Shown piece after piece: positions 25,264 to 35,000 of a DNA stretch of 64,000 bases. The notes below the pieces were generated by a model that saw only the letters and a program-made list of their open reading frames with translations, was not told the origin of the DNA and ran no database searches. Origin of the DNA: Rhizobiales bacterium 65-79 (GTDB lineage: Bacteria > Pseudomonadota > Alphaproteobacteria > Rhizobiales > Rhizobiaceae); the NCBI GenBank assembly GCA_001896885.1, contig MKRJ01000042.1:1-64000 (forward strand), written 5' to 3'. The position numbers and the translations under genes were made by a program. Each line of letters begins with the position of its first letter. Position 1 is the stretch's first letter.

Positions 25264-26220
25264 ATGGCCGCGCCGCTCGATCTCGATCAACTCCAGACCT
25301 TCATCGCCATCGCCGATACCGGCAGCTTCACCAAGGCGGCAGACGACGTGCACCGCACGCAATCCGCCGTTTCCATGCAGATGCGGCGGCTCGAAGAGCG
25401 CGTCGGCAAGATTTTGTTCGAGAAGGAGGGCCGCACCAACCGGCTGACCGACGATGGCGAGCGGCTCCTCGTCTATGCCCGCCGGCTTATCCAGCTCAAC
25501 CGCGAGACCCTCGCGGCCTTCGACGACGCCCAGCTCGAAGGCCATGTCCGCATCGGCACGCCGGACGACTATGCCGACCGCTTCCTGCCCGAGATCATGG
25601 CGCGCTTTGGCCGTTCCAATCCGCTGGTCGAACTCTCCGTGGTGTGCGAACCGAGCCCGAACCTCGACGCGCTCATTCGGCGCGGCGCGCTCGACATCGC
25701 GCTGGTCACGCAGAATGACGAGGTACGGCATTCGGAAGTGGTCCGGCGCGAGCCGCTGCTCTGGGTTTCCTCGGCCAACCATTCGACGCACGAGGCCGAG
25801 GTGCTGCCGATGGCGTTCGGCCGGCCCGGCTGCATCTGGCGGCAGGCCGCCTGCGACGTGCTCGACCGCATGGGCCGGGACTACCGCATCCTGTTCACGA
25901 GCTGGTCCGCGACCGTCGTCGCCGCGGCCGTCCTGTCGGGGCTGGCCCTCTCGATCCTGCCCGAATGCGCGCTGAGGCCCGGAATGCGGGTGCTCGGCGA
26001 GGCGGACGGGTTCGGGCGCCTGCCGGACTGCCAGATCGGCATCATGCGCGGGCATACCGGCCATACCGCCATCGTCGAGGCGCTCGCCCGCCATATCGCC
26101 GAAAGCCTCGACAACATTTCCGTGCCGACGCCGGACGATGCCGGCAGCTTCGATTTCGCCGCCTTCACCGCGGCGCGCGGCAGGCGCCTGAGGCCGAGCC
26201 ACGTCCTGCCGGGATGGTGA
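25264..26220 (+). CDS. LysR-family transcriptional regulator (LrhA-like)
   Basis: A regulator of about 318 residues from ATG 25264 (AGAGAAG upstream); an in-frame ATG at 25252 is an alternative. The N-terminal winged HTH is clear: LQTFIAIADTGSFTKAADDV followed by HRTQSAVSMQMRRLEERVGK. The LysR substrate-binding domain follows (VRIGTPDDYADRFLPEIMAR). The combination HRTQSAVSMQMRRLE and GTPDDYA is typical of LrhA/HexA-type regulators. It is divergent from DUF1127, a pairing often seen in rhizobia, so it may control that gene. Effector unknown. Confidence 0.9.
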   Translation: MAAPLDLDQLQTFIAIADTGSFTKAADDVHRTQSAVSMQMRRLEERVGKILFEKEGRTNRLTDDGERLLVYARRLIQLNRETLAAFDDAQLEGHVRIGTPDDYADRFLPEIMARFGRSNPLVELSVVCEPSPNLDALIRRGALDIALVTQNDEVRHSEVVRREPLLWVSSANHSTHEAEVLPMAFGRPGCIWRQAACDVLDRMGRDYRILFTSWSATVVAAAVLSGLALSILPECALRPGMRVLGEADGFGRLPDCQIGIMRGHTGHTAIVEALARHIAESLDNISVPTPDDAGSFDFAAFTAARGRRLRPSHVLPGW

Positions 26221-26377
26221 GCCGCATTAGCGAACGATAGACGATCGCCGGTTAGAATATCCGCCGGGCGCGCGAGCCGCAGGGGTTATTTCGCTCGCCC
26301 GGATTTGGCCTGTGGGGTAGTCTCCGTCCGAAATCCACCCGGTCGCGGTGCCCGGATTCAGGGCGGAAGGGGGTGCG

Positions 26378-27988
26378 ATGAAATCGTTTTTGCGTCTGGT
26401 GATCGACAGGCCGCTATGGCTTGCGGTGGTCATGGGTCTGGCCCTCGGCCTGCTGCCGGTCGCCGTCTGGCTCGACCTGAGGAACCTTTCCGACGCGGGC
26501 CTGACGACCGAAGCGCGCACCCTGAACGGCGTCTTCAACGAGATTCGCGGCTACTACGCCAACAACATCGTCGCCAGGGTCCAGAATTTCGACGGCAAGA
26601 GCGTCGTCGTGCACAATTACACGGATATTCCAGGCGCCATCCCCATACCCGCCACCCTCTCGCTCGAACTGGGTACGATCATCGGCAAGCACGGCGAGAA
26701 CATCGGCTATCGCTTCACCTCCGACTACAGTTTCGCCGAGCGCGCGCCCCACAAGCTCGACGCCTTCGAGAAGAAATCGCTGGCGGACTTCCGCGCGAAA
26801 CGCGATCCCGACATGATCGCGACCTCGATCTCGGGATCCCTCTTCGAGCGCCAGATACGCATGGCGGTCCCCGTGGTCATGGGCGCCGCCTGCGTCGCAT
26901 GTCACAACGCGCGCGCCGACAGCCCTAAGCGTGACTGGAAGGTCGGCGACGTGCGCGGCATACAGGAGATCACGGTCCATCAGCCGATCGCCAAGAACCT
27001 ATACTCCTTCAAGTACCTGTTCATGTATTTCGCCGCGGGCGGCGCCTTCGCGATCGGCTTTTCCGCCCTGCAGTGGCGTCAGGCGAACGATTTCCGCAGG
27101 ATGAACCGCGAGCTCGAGGAAGCGAACGGATTCCTGGCCTCCATCTCGATGAAGATCTCCAAATATTTGTCGCCGCAGATCTACAAGAGCATCTTTAGCG
27201 GCGAGAAGGACGTCATCATCTCGACGGAACGCAAGAAGCTGACGATCTTCTTTTCCGATATCAAGGATTTCACCGAGATGTCGGAACGGCTTCAGCCGGA
27301 GGAACTGACCAGCCTTCTGAACGAGTATTTTACGGAGATGTCCGCCATCGCCCAGACCTATGGCGCCACTGTCGACAAGTTCATCGGCGACGCGATCCTC
27401 GCCTTCTTCGGCGACCCCGAGACCAAGGGCGCGCGCGAGGATGCGCGAACCTGCCTCAACATGGCGATCGCCATGCAGCGCCGCCTCGTCACGCTCAAGG
27501 CCGAATGGCGCCGGCGCGGCATACAAAGGCCGTTCGAGGTGCGGATGGGCATCAATACCGGCTATTGCAATGTCGGCAATTTCGGCAGCCTCGACCGGAT
27601 GGACTACACCATCGTCGGCGCCGAGGCGAACCTCGCCGCGCGTCTCCAGTCGATCGCCGAGCCGGGCGGGATCGTCCTGAGCCACGAGACCTATGCCCTC
27701 GTCGAGGACAGCGTGAAGGCCCGGCCGCTTCCGCCGATCACGCTGAAGGGGATCGCGCGGGATGTCGTCCCCTATCAGGTGGAGGGGATCTATGATTCCT
27801 TTGAAAGCCCGACCACCATCAATGAGGTCGACGGCGGCCTGACGCTTTTCCTGGACACGACCAAGCTCGACGGGAAATCGGCGGAGCGGGCGCGGGAGGT
27901 CCTGGAGAAGGCAATCGCCGCTTTGAAGAACCGTGCCGACGGCGGGGCCGCCGACCCGACAGCCACGGCAGGCCCACGGCCCACTTGA
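26378..27988 (+). CDS. Class III adenylate cyclase with haem-c-motif sensor domain (DUF3365/Tll0287-like)
   Basis: A 536-residue membrane sensor-cyclase. TM1 is at about residues 13-33. An extracytoplasmic DUF3365/Tll0287-like domain of about 180 residues contains one c-type haem motif, C172-V-A-C175-H176. TM2 is at about 212-231, then a linker and a class III cyclase domain from about 285. Metal Asp residues are D294 and D298 of FFSDIKDF or D338 of KFIGDAI. K334 (DKFIGD) is the residue that specifies adenine over guanine. The NLAAR motif is intact. It would make cAMP in response to redox state or a haem ligand. ATG 26378 follows GGAAGGGGG. Confidence 0.85.
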   Translation: MKSFLRLVIDRPLWLAVVMGLALGLLPVAVWLDLRNLSDAGLTTEARTLNGVFNEIRGYYANNIVARVQNFDGKSVVVHNYTDIPGAIPIPATLSLELGTIIGKHGENIGYRFTSDYSFAERAPHKLDAFEKKSLADFRAKRDPDMIATSISGSLFERQIRMAVPVVMGAACVACHNARADSPKRDWKVGDVRGIQEITVHQPIAKNLYSFKYLFMYFAAGGAFAIGFSALQWRQANDFRRMNRELEEANGFLASISMKISKYLSPQIYKSIFSGEKDVIISTERKKLTIFFSDIKDFTEMSERLQPEELTSLLNEYFTEMSAIAQTYGATVDKFIGDAILAFFGDPETKGAREDARTCLNMAIAMQRRLVTLKAEWRRRGIQRPFEVRMGINTGYCNVGNFGSLDRMDYTIVGAEANLAARLQSIAEPGGIVLSHETYALVEDSVKARPLPPITLKGIARDVVPYQVEGIYDSFESPTTINEVDGGLTLFLDTTKLDGKSAERAREVLEKAIAALKNRADGGAADPTATAGPRPT

Positions 27989-28020
27989 CCAACGGGACGA
28001 TCGGACCCTCAAATCGCCGC

Positions 28021-29574
28021 ATGCCCGATCTCATGGATAATGATTCTCGAAGCAATGCGGCGGAATTCACCGTCAGCGAGATTTCGCAGGCGTTGAAGCG
28101 CACGGTCGAGGATGCTTTCGGCTATGTGCGCGTGCGCGGTGAGATCTCCGGCTATCGCGGCCCGCATTCCTCGGGCCACGCTTATTTCGCGCTGAAGGAC
28201 GATCGTGCGCGGATCGAAGCCTGCATCTGGAAGGGCACCTTCGCGCGCCTGAAGATCAGGCCCGAGGAAGGCATGGAGGTCATCGCCACCGGCAGGCTGA
28301 CGACCTATCCCGGCTCCTCGAAATACCAGATCGTCATCGACAGCATAGAACCGGCCGGCGCCGGCGCGCTGATGGCGCTTCTGGAGGAGCGTAAGCGGCG
28401 GCTCGCCGCCGAGGGCCTGTTCGAGGCCTCGCGCAAGCGTCCCCTGCCCTTCATGCCGCGCGTCATCGGCGTGGTGACCTCTCCGACCGGCGCGGTCATA
28501 CGCGACATCATCCACCGCATCGACGATCGTTTCCCGCTGCATGTTCTCGTCTGGCCGGTGCGCGTGCAGGGCGAGACGACCGGAGCGGAGGTCTCGGCCG
28601 CCATCGCCGGCTTCAACCGGCTCCCTCCGGACGGGCCGACCCCGCGCCCGGACGTGCTGATCGTGGCGCGCGGCGGCGGCAGCCTGGAGGATCTGTGGGG
28701 GTTCAACGACGAGGCGGTGGCGCGCGCCGCGGCGGCATCCGCCATTCCGCTCATATCGGCGGTCGGCCACGAGACCGACTGGACGCTGATCGATTTCGTC
28801 GCCGATGTCCGCGCCCCGACGCCGACGGGAGCGGCCGAACTTGCGGTCCCGGTCAAGGCCGAGCTCGAGGCGCGCATCGCCAATTTCTCGGCCAGGCTTC
28901 AGGGCGCGATCGTGCGCTCCTCGGACCGCAAGCGGCACGCGCTACGGGCCGTCTCGCGTGCGCTGCCGTCAGCCGACCAGCTTATGGCGCTGCCGCGCCG
29001 CCGCTTCGACGAGGCGGCGAGCCGGCTGGGCCGCGCGTTGACCGTGAACACGGAAAGAAAGCGGGCGCGCTATCGCGGCCTGCGGCTCTCGCCCACCCTG
29101 CTGACTAGACGCGCGGCCGATGCGAGGCAACGGTCGAACCGGGCAGGCGCAAGACTGCCGAACGTCTTCCTCGCCCTCGTGGCGATGCGGCGGACGCGCT
29201 TCGACCGCGATGCGGGCCGCATCAGGCCCGATACGATCCGCAGACGCAGCCGGATGCTGGCCGAGTCCGTGTCGGCGCTCGGCCGCCGCGCCGATCAGGC
29301 GGCGGAGCTTGCGCTGGAACGCCGCCGCTCGCGTCTGACGCAGGCCTGGCGGCTGGCCGACACGCTTTCCTACCATTCGGTGCTGGCGCGCGGCTTCGCC
29401 GTCGTGAAGGACGCGGAGAACCGGATCGTGCGTCAGGCGGCCGCGGTTTCCCCGGGCGACGTGCTCGACATCGAATTCGCCGACGGGAAGATCGCGGCCG
29501 TGGCCGGCGGCGCGCCCGCGAAGCCCCGAACGCCACGGCCGAAACCCGGAAGCGGCCAGGGGTCCCTTTTCTAG
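28021..29574 (+). CDS. xseA: Exodeoxyribonuclease VII large subunit
   Basis: About 517 residues. An N-terminal OB-fold ([20 protein letters not shown], then [20 protein letters not shown]) precedes the catalytic XseA core: [38 protein letters not shown] and [20 protein letters not shown]. The Gly-rich and His-Glu-Thr-Asp motifs form the active site. The C-terminus is a long basic coiled segment ending GQGSLF. ATG 28021 is used; ATG 28033 is equally possible. The small subunit gene xseB is not adjacent. It degrades single-stranded DNA in repair. Confidence 0.93.
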   Translation: MPDLMDNDSRSNAAEFTVSEISQALKRTVEDAFGYVRVRGEISGYRGPHSSGHAYFALKDDRARIEACIWKGTFARLKIRPEEGMEVIATGRLTTYPGSSKYQIVIDSIEPAGAGALMALLEERKRRLAAEGLFEASRKRPLPFMPRVIGVVTSPTGAVIRDIIHRIDDRFPLHVLVWPVRVQGETTGAEVSAAIAGFNRLPPDGPTPRPDVLIVARGGGSLEDLWGFNDEAVARAAAASAIPLISAVGHETDWTLIDFVADVRAPTPTGAAELAVPVKAELEARIANFSARLQGAIVRSSDRKRHALRAVSRALPSADQLMALPRRRFDEAASRLGRALTVNTERKRARYRGLRLSPTLLTRRAADARQRSNRAGARLPNVFLALVAMRRTRFDRDAGRIRPDTIRRRSRMLAESVSALGRRADQAAELALERRRSRLTQAWRLADTLSYHSVLARGFAVVKDAENRIVRQAAAVSPGDVLDIEFADGKIAAVAGGAPAKPRTPRPKPGSGQGSLF

Positions 29575-29695
29575 AGCCTATGGGAGGTTCCGGGTCGGCG
29601 GCGGGCGACCAAACAAAATCCTTTTTTGCCCCAACCCTCGCGGCGAAATCGCGCTATATTGATGTTCGCCCTGTTCGACATCGAAGGGTTCGGTC

Positions 29696-30088
29696 ATGAA
29701 ACAGTCGATTGCAGTTTCCCTTGCCGCCTGTGCGGCGCTGGTCGGGACGACAAGCTGCGGATTTTCGGCCGAGGTGAAATCCGTGCAGGATATCGGCAAG
29801 GCCATCGACGCCTGCTGGCACCCGCCGGCGGGCGGTAAGAATTCGACGGTGACGCTGCGCCTGGGCTTCAAACGCGACGGATCGCTGCTCGGGCCGCCGC
29901 GAGCTTCCTCCGTTCAGGTCAAAGGCGACGACAAGGCCCGCAAGGCCTATGTCGATGCCGCGGTGAAAGCGGTGACGGATTGCACGCCGCTCGGATTCTC
30001 CCCGGACATCGCCAAGGGAATGGCTGGGCAGATCTTCGCCCTGTCCTTCCGCTCGGACGGCTCGACCGCGCTGGCGCCGGCGCGCTGA
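29696..30088 (+). CDS. Exported protein with TolA/TonB C-terminal-like domain
   Basis: A 130-residue small protein with a signal peptide (SIAVSLAACAALVGTTSC, cleavage near CGFSA; a lipoprotein-type Cys20-21 is possible but the lipobox is poor). The mature part, STVTLRLGFKRDGSLLGPPR followed by AYVDAAVKAVTDCTPL, resembles the C-terminal domain of TolA/TonB-like energy-transducing proteins. That domain is found alone in some rhizobial exported proteins. Two Cys residues (CWHP and DCTP) may form a disulfide. It is monocistronic after xseA. Role unknown. Confidence 0.7.
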   Translation: MKQSIAVSLAACAALVGTTSCGFSAEVKSVQDIGKAIDACWHPPAGGKNSTVTLRLGFKRDGSLLGPPRASSVQVKGDDKARKAYVDAAVKAVTDCTPLGFSPDIAKGMAGQIFALSFRSDGSTALAPAR

Positions 30089-30217
30089 AGCCGGCAGCAA
30101 AACCCCGCCGCCTGAACCTCGAAAGGCTCGGGCGACGGGGCAATACCTGAGACGCCGCTTTGTCAGCAGCGGCTCTCAACGGCTGAATGCGCCGAAGGTT
30201 CCGGCCTGCCGCCAGCC

Positions 30218-30559
30218 TTACCGCCCCATGTGATGACGGTAGTAGTGATGCCGCCAGGGGTGATGGCGCCAATGGTGATGCCGGTGGTGCCAATACCGGT
30301 AGTGCGGCCGCCATCCGTAGTAGTAATGGGGTTGATACCAGCCATAGTACCCATAGGGATGATAGCGGCGATTGGGTACGCATCGCCCCCATGGCGACAG
30401 GTGCCACCCGCGGCCGCAGCCGTTACGAACCTTGATTACCGGCACGCCGTCCGAATGGACGGTAACCATCGGCATGGCGTTGGCCGGCGCCGGCACGGCA
30501 AATCCCGCACCAAACGCACCGACAGCGACGATAGTCGCCAAAGCATGATTTCGAAGCAT
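30218..30559 (-). CDS. Exported His/Tyr-rich GCG_CRPN-type protein
   Basis: A 113-residue protein with a signal peptide (LATIVAVGAFGAGFAVPAPANA, cleaved near residue 28). The prefix domain NGCGRGWHLSPWGRCVPNR has the Gly-Cys-Gly...Cys-x-Pro-Asn motif of GCG_CRPN proteins. After it comes a low-complexity tail of Tyr, Trp, Arg and His with about 19 His in the last 45 residues. It is secreted to the periplasm or beyond; metal binding is a reasonable inference from the His content. A stress-type promoter candidate lies upstream. A hairpin of the GCCCG/CGGGC type lies beyond the stop. Confidence 0.75.
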   Translation of the reverse strand: MLRNHALATIVAVGAFGAGFAVPAPANAMPMVTVHSDGVPVIKVRNGCGRGWHLSPWGRCVPNRRYHPYGYYGWYQPHYYYGWRPHYRYWHHRHHHWRHHPWRHHYYRHHMGR

Positions 30560-30589
30560 CGGATCTCTCCTTCTCTTCCCTTCGAGAGC

Positions 30590-30618
30590 CGAATGAAATC
30601 CCCTTGGAACGCGTTCCC
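30590..30618 (-). promoter_or_regulatory. Possible EcfG-type promoter of the GCG_CRPN gene
   Basis: On the minus strand GGAAC is followed after about 19 nt by TT, matching the loose GGAAC-N18/19-TT form reported for RpoE2-type sigma factors. The CGTT of the fuller consensus is not present. It is 30-60 nt upstream of the start. The GGAACGCGTTCC here is also a palindrome. Coordinates are good to one or two bases. Confidence 0.3.
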
Positions 30619-30834
30619 GAACAGGCTTTCAAAGATTGTTGCCCGCGGAACCGATCGTGATCGGCTGTCGGCCTGCGGCCCATATCCCACCGACACGGCC
30701 GTCCGCGCCAGTTCCGAAAAGAAGGATGTTTTCCCGTCGAGGGAGGACATTAATCGCGTTAACGGCAAACGCAGTGAACGCTTAACGCATTTCCTCCATG
30801 CTTTCGGACAGGCGGCGGGCGTCGTGAGTGTGCT

Positions 30835-31050
30835 ATGAAAGACCCTCGCAAAGCGCGCCAGTGGCGGAACGCTCTCATCCTGCAGGCAAGCGTGGCGGCT
30901 CTTTTCCTGCCGCTCGTCTTCGGCCTGGCGGTCATGTTCCTGCTTGTGCGGCACGTTGACCGGCCGATCCGCGCCGTCGATGCCACGACCACGAGTTCGA
31001 CGCCGTGCCAGGCCTTCAGGTCGGGTAAAGGTGGAAGGATCGAATGCTGA
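30835..31050 (+). CDS. Possible small single-span membrane protein
   Basis: A 71-residue frame with a basic N-terminus (MKDPRKARQWRN), one hydrophobic helix at about residues 14-38 (LILQASVAALFLPLVFGLAV, then MFLLV) and a short polar tail. The helix and positive-inside charge pattern look like a real membrane protein. The ribosome-binding site is weak, however, and the tail (SGKGGRIEC) runs up to the tRNA gene. No family is recognised. Treat as uncertain. Confidence 0.35.
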   Translation: MKDPRKARQWRNALILQASVAALFLPLVFGLAVMFLLVRHVDRPIRAVDATTTSSTPCQAFRSGKGGRIEC

Positions 31051-31055
31051 ACGGA

Positions 31056-31132
31056 TGGTACGGTTGGCTGGGATCGAACCAGCGACCTCCGGATCCACAA
31101 TCCGGCGCTCTAACCAGCTGAGCTACAACCGC
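31056..31132 (-). tRNA. tRNA-His (anticodon GTG)
   Basis: A 77-nt cloverleaf on the minus strand, with CCA encoded. The D arm includes TAGCTCAGCTGGTTAGAGC. The anticodon stem-loop is CCGGATTGTGGATCCGG, giving anticodon GTG for histidine. The T arm is GCTGGTTCGATCCCAGC. The base before G1 is T, not the G-1 found in most bacterial tRNA-His genes. The discriminator is A73. The first acceptor pair is G1-T72. This agrees with the reported loss of encoded G-1 in a group of alphaproteobacteria. Confidence 0.95.
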
Positions 31133-31242
31133 ATATCCGGCCACGGAGTGTTCCGCTTGCGGCACGAAACCAATGCCCGCGTCAATAAGAGCAAAGCCGA
31201 GCTTTTTCAAGACCAATCGGCTGGCCGGCTCCCTGCCGAAGA

Positions 31243-31274
31243 CAAAAGAAAAAGGCCGGGGGAGGACCGGCCTT
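31243..31274 (-). terminator. Rho-independent terminator of the phasin gene
   Basis: On the minus strand AAGGCCGG, a seven-base loop and CCGGCCTT form an 8-bp stem followed by TTTCTTTTG. It lies about 75 bp downstream of the phasin stop. Confidence 0.8.
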
Positions 31275-31349
31275 AAACTGCGGCTTTGGGGGAAGCCGCC
31301 CGCTCCGTGCGGCGGGAGGTACCGTGACGGAGGGACGCTTGAAAACGCC

Positions 31350-31802
31350 TTACGCGACCTTCAGTTCCTTGAAGGACCTCTCGAAAACGTCCTTTACCGG
31401 CTTCACGACCTCTTCGGCGGCCTTGGCCGACGCCGACTGCAGGTCCTTCGCCTGGTTCACCGCCAGCTCGACGCGCTTGCGGAGGTACGAGGTCTGAAGC
31501 TCGAAAAGCTCCGAAACGGAGGTGACGCCGACCAGTGCCTCCAGATGGGCGAAATCGGTCTCGGCATTGGCGCGCAGCGCGGAAATGGTCTTGAGCGACA
31601 GGTCGCTGCCCGCCGCCTTGGCGGTCTCGAAGCTCGACTCGAGCGCCTTCTGGGCGGTCTCGGCGCCAGCCTTCAGCTTGGCGTAGGCTTCCTTCGACTG
31701 CTCGACGCCCTTCTCGGTGAAGGCGCGGAACTGGTCGCTTGCCTTGTTCGCGTCGAAGCTGGGGAATTCGATCGTCTCACTCACTTTCTCGGTCTTGGCC
31801 AT
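31350..31802 (-). CDS. Phasin (Phasin_2 family)
   Basis: A 150-residue amphipathic helical protein that coats polyhydroxybutyrate granules. The core is EQSKEAYAKLKAGAETAQKA, then SDLSLKTISALRANAETDFA and FELQTSYLRKRVELAVNQAK, typical of alphaproteobacterial phasins. ATG 31802 follows AAAGGACCAGCCCC; longer upstream frames are rejected. It has its own terminator and a promoter with two TGCATTGCA palindromes. It is divergent from the kinase gene. The acetoacetyl-CoA synthetase three genes on also belongs to PHB/acetoacetate metabolism. Confidence 0.92.
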   Translation of the reverse strand: MAKTEKVSETIEFPSFDANKASDQFRAFTEKGVEQSKEAYAKLKAGAETAQKALESSFETAKAAGSDLSLKTISALRANAETDFAHLEALVGVTSVSELFELQTSYLRKRVELAVNQAKDLQSASAKAAEEVVKPVKDVFERSFKELKVA

Positions 31803-31896
31803 GGGGCTGGTCCTTTCGGGTTCTTGCTGAACGCGCCATCGATGCGGCATGAGGGGCCGGCGCTTGCTCCGGTCAGGCATATAGGGAAGATTTTTG

Positions 31897-31923
31897 TGCA
31901 TTGCAACATTTTTTTGCATTGCA
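31897..31923 (-). promoter_or_regulatory. Paired TGCATTGCA sites, candidate PHB-repressor (PhaR/AniA) operator
   Basis: TGCATTGCA occurs at 31897-31905 and 31915-31923, 18 bp apart, with a T-tract between them; the second is extended as TGCATTGCAGCA. PhaR-type repressors in alphaproteobacteria bind TGC/GCA-rich dyads upstream of phasin genes. The location, about 95-120 bp upstream of the phasin start, fits. Assignment to this regulator is inference. Confidence 0.5.
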
Positions 31924-32007
31924 GCATCGTGCGACCGTTAACCACGCGGCGGAAAAACGATTTTGATGGCTTTGCCCCTTTGTGGACGGGATTGCGCATT
32001 CCACTTA

Positions 32008-32022
32008 TTAACGGAATGTTAG
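32008..32022 (+). promoter_or_regulatory. CtrA-like box upstream of the kinase gene
   Basis: TTAA-CGGAATG-TTAG at 32008-32022 differs from the CtrA consensus TTAA-N7-TTAA at one base. It is about 46 bp upstream of the kinase start. CtrA-dependent control would make sense for a kinase of the DivK/CtrA pathway, but a single near match is weak evidence. Confidence 0.35.
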
Positions 32023-32067
32023 CCAAACGGCGCCGCCCACCAGGGCGCCCTCAACTGAGCTTAGCGT

Positions 32068-35000
32068 ATGGGGTCGAGCCAGTATTCCTTTATGGACATC
32101 GTGGTCCTGGACCAGGTCCGGAGCCGCTTTGCCGACGGCGATGCGCTCGTCATCCTGTCCGCGGATCTCCATGAAGTATTGTGGGCGAACGGATCCGGCG
32201 CACGGCTCTTCGGCCACGAAGAGATCGGCGGGATCATCGGATCGGCCCCAGGGATGGGCCTGCCTGCCGAGCGGCAGATATTGTCCACGTCGGGTTATCC
32301 GGAGATCGGCCGGGACCGGGCAATCGCGGTCCGCATCACCAACGGCTTCAGCAGCCGTGTCGTCAACCTGCTCGCCTCCGCCATCACCATGCCCAGCGGC
32401 GAGACGGCGATCCTTCTCGCCGCGCCTGCCGAGCATGCCGCTTCAGAAGATGCCGGCCGGAAGGCGGAGCGCGCGATCCAGGGTTTTGGCGACAACGGCC
32501 AGTTCGCCGCACTGGTGGACGGCGAGGGCGGGATAATCGCCGCCTCCCCCGATTTCGCCGCGCTGGCGATCGGCGAGGAGACACTGCTCGGCCTCGTCAG
32601 GGAGGCGCAAGGTCACGAACGCCTGGTGAAGAAGCGCATACCCGTCGGCGCGCGTCGGATGCCTGCCGGCCTGGCGCGGCTGACCGACGAACAGGCAATG
32701 CATCTCCTTGTCGTCGTCGATGACGGAGAGGAAGAGGTCGAGCCGCCGGCCGAAGAGGCTGCCGAACCAGCCGCGGTCTCGGCGCCTGCCGCGCCGGAAG
32801 CCGCCGGTGCGCCGACTGACAGCGTCACTGAAAAACCGGCCCGGCCCGACGGAGAGCCAGCCGGCGACAGGACGCCCCATGGCCCGGTCGACCGCTGGTA
32901 TTTCCTCCATGACGATGAAAAGCGGGCTGCGCCGGATGCCGCCTCCGTCGCGGAACAGGACAACGAGCCGACGGCGAATCCCGCCGGGCCGGCTCCCGCC
33001 CGCAAAGCGGAGCTTGGCACGGCGCCCGTTAAATTCGTCTGGCGAACGGGCGCCGACGGCCGCTTCACCTCGATCTCGGAAGAGTTCGCGGCGGCGCTCG
33101 GCGACGCCTCGGCGGATGTCGTCGGCCGCCCGTTCCGGGAAATCGCCGAAGCGTTCGGCTTCGATGCGGACGGGGAGATCGCCGGCCTGCTCGAACGGCG
33201 CGATACCTGGTCGGGCCGCTCGGTGCTCTGGCCGGTCGCCGGCACGGCCATGCGCGTTCCGGTCGATCTTGCCGCGCTGCCGGTCTATGGGCGTGATCGC
33301 GGCTTCCAGGGTTTCCGCGGCTTCGGCGTGGCCCGCATGGGCGACGCGGTGGCCGCGCCGGAGGCCGGACCGACAGCCCCGCCGGTCGGGGAACCCGTCG
33401 CCGAAAGCGAGCCGCAATCCTCCTCCGAAATCGTGGATCGGGGCGAGGCGGAACCGGCGGTGGAAGGGCCGGGCACGGACACGCCGGAAAAGCACGATCC
33501 CTTTCAGGGCGAGGTGCCGGCCCTCGCGATCGTGCCCCAGCCCGAACGGCGCTACAGCGACAAGATCATCCGGCTGGCCGAGCACCGGCCGGCTTCACCC
33601 TCGGAAGAAGGTCTCTCGCAGACCGAGCGCAACGCATTCCGCGAGATCGGCGCCCGCCTCAGGAAGGACAGCGAGAAGCGCGCCGAGCCGCAGCGGCCGC
33701 AGGAGGATGCCGAATCCTCCGCGAAGGATACCGACGCCGACAAGGTGCTCCCCATCGCGCGCGAAACGTTCGGCAAGCGCGATTGGCTGAAACTCTCGGC
33801 GACGCGAGAAGCGCTGGCCGACGCCGAAAATCCCACCGCTCCGGCGCAAGGGAGCGCCGGCTCCTCGGCGGAAACGCCGGCGGCTGCCGAACCTATGTCC
33901 GAGGCGGCGGATCTCCGCGCGGAGAATGTCGGGGAGATGGAGACCGCTCGACCGGACGCCATTGCGGCGACGGGTGCCGGCGAAGAACCGGCCATTTCAG
34001 TCCCGGACGCGGAAGCGAACAAGCACGCCGACGGCGATGGCGCACAGCCCTCGCCGGAAGATGAACCGGCCGCCGAAGGCGCGCCGGATGTTTCAGCGGA
34101 CGTCGCCGCTCCCCTCGCCACGGACGAAAAGCCGGCGGCGCAGCCGGACCTCTATCAGACGATCCTGTCCAGGCTCCCGACACCGGTCCTCATCCATTCC
34201 GGCGACGCTCTGCACTACGCCAATGACGAGTTCCTGCAGTTGACCGGCTATGCCTCGCTGGACGCGATCCGCGCCGCGGGCGGGCTTGGCGAGCTCTTTA
34301 CCGATCCTTACGACGCCGCGGACGAGAGCGGAGGCCGCAAGCTCTGCCTGCGCACCGCTTCCGGCGGAACCGTGCCGGTCGAGGCTTTTCTGCAATCGGT
34401 GCCGTGGAAGGACGGCAAGGCGCTGATGCTGGCGCTGCAGGCCGCTCCGCTGCCTCCCGAAAAGGAAGACGAGGCGGAAATCCGTCAGCTTCCCCTGCCG
34501 CAAGCCGGAGCCGAGACGGAAACCGATTTCGATGCGCGGCTCGAGGAACTTCGCGCCATCATCGACACCGCCACCGACGGCGTCGTCCTCATCTCGCCGG
34601 GGGGCACGATCCGCTCGATCAGCCGGCCGGCCGAGGCGCTTTTCGGCTTCGATAGCAAGGAAGTGGCCGGCAAGCCTTTCGCCGCGCTCTTCGCCATCGA
34701 AAGCCAGCGCGCTGCGCAGGACTATCTGCAAGGGCTTTCGAACCACGGCGTCGCCAGCGTGCTGAACGACGGCCGCGAGGTCATCGGACGCGAGGCGCAG
34801 GGCCGTTTCATCCCTCTCTTCATGACCATCGGTCGTCTGCCGGGCGACAGCGGCTTCTGCGCAGTGCTGCGCGACGTGACGCAATGGAAGCGCGCCGAGG
34901 AAGAGCTGACGCAGGCGCGCTCGCAGGCCGAACTCGCCTCCTCGCAGAAGACCGAATTCCTGGCGCGGGTCAGCCATGAGATCCGCACGCCCCTCAACGC

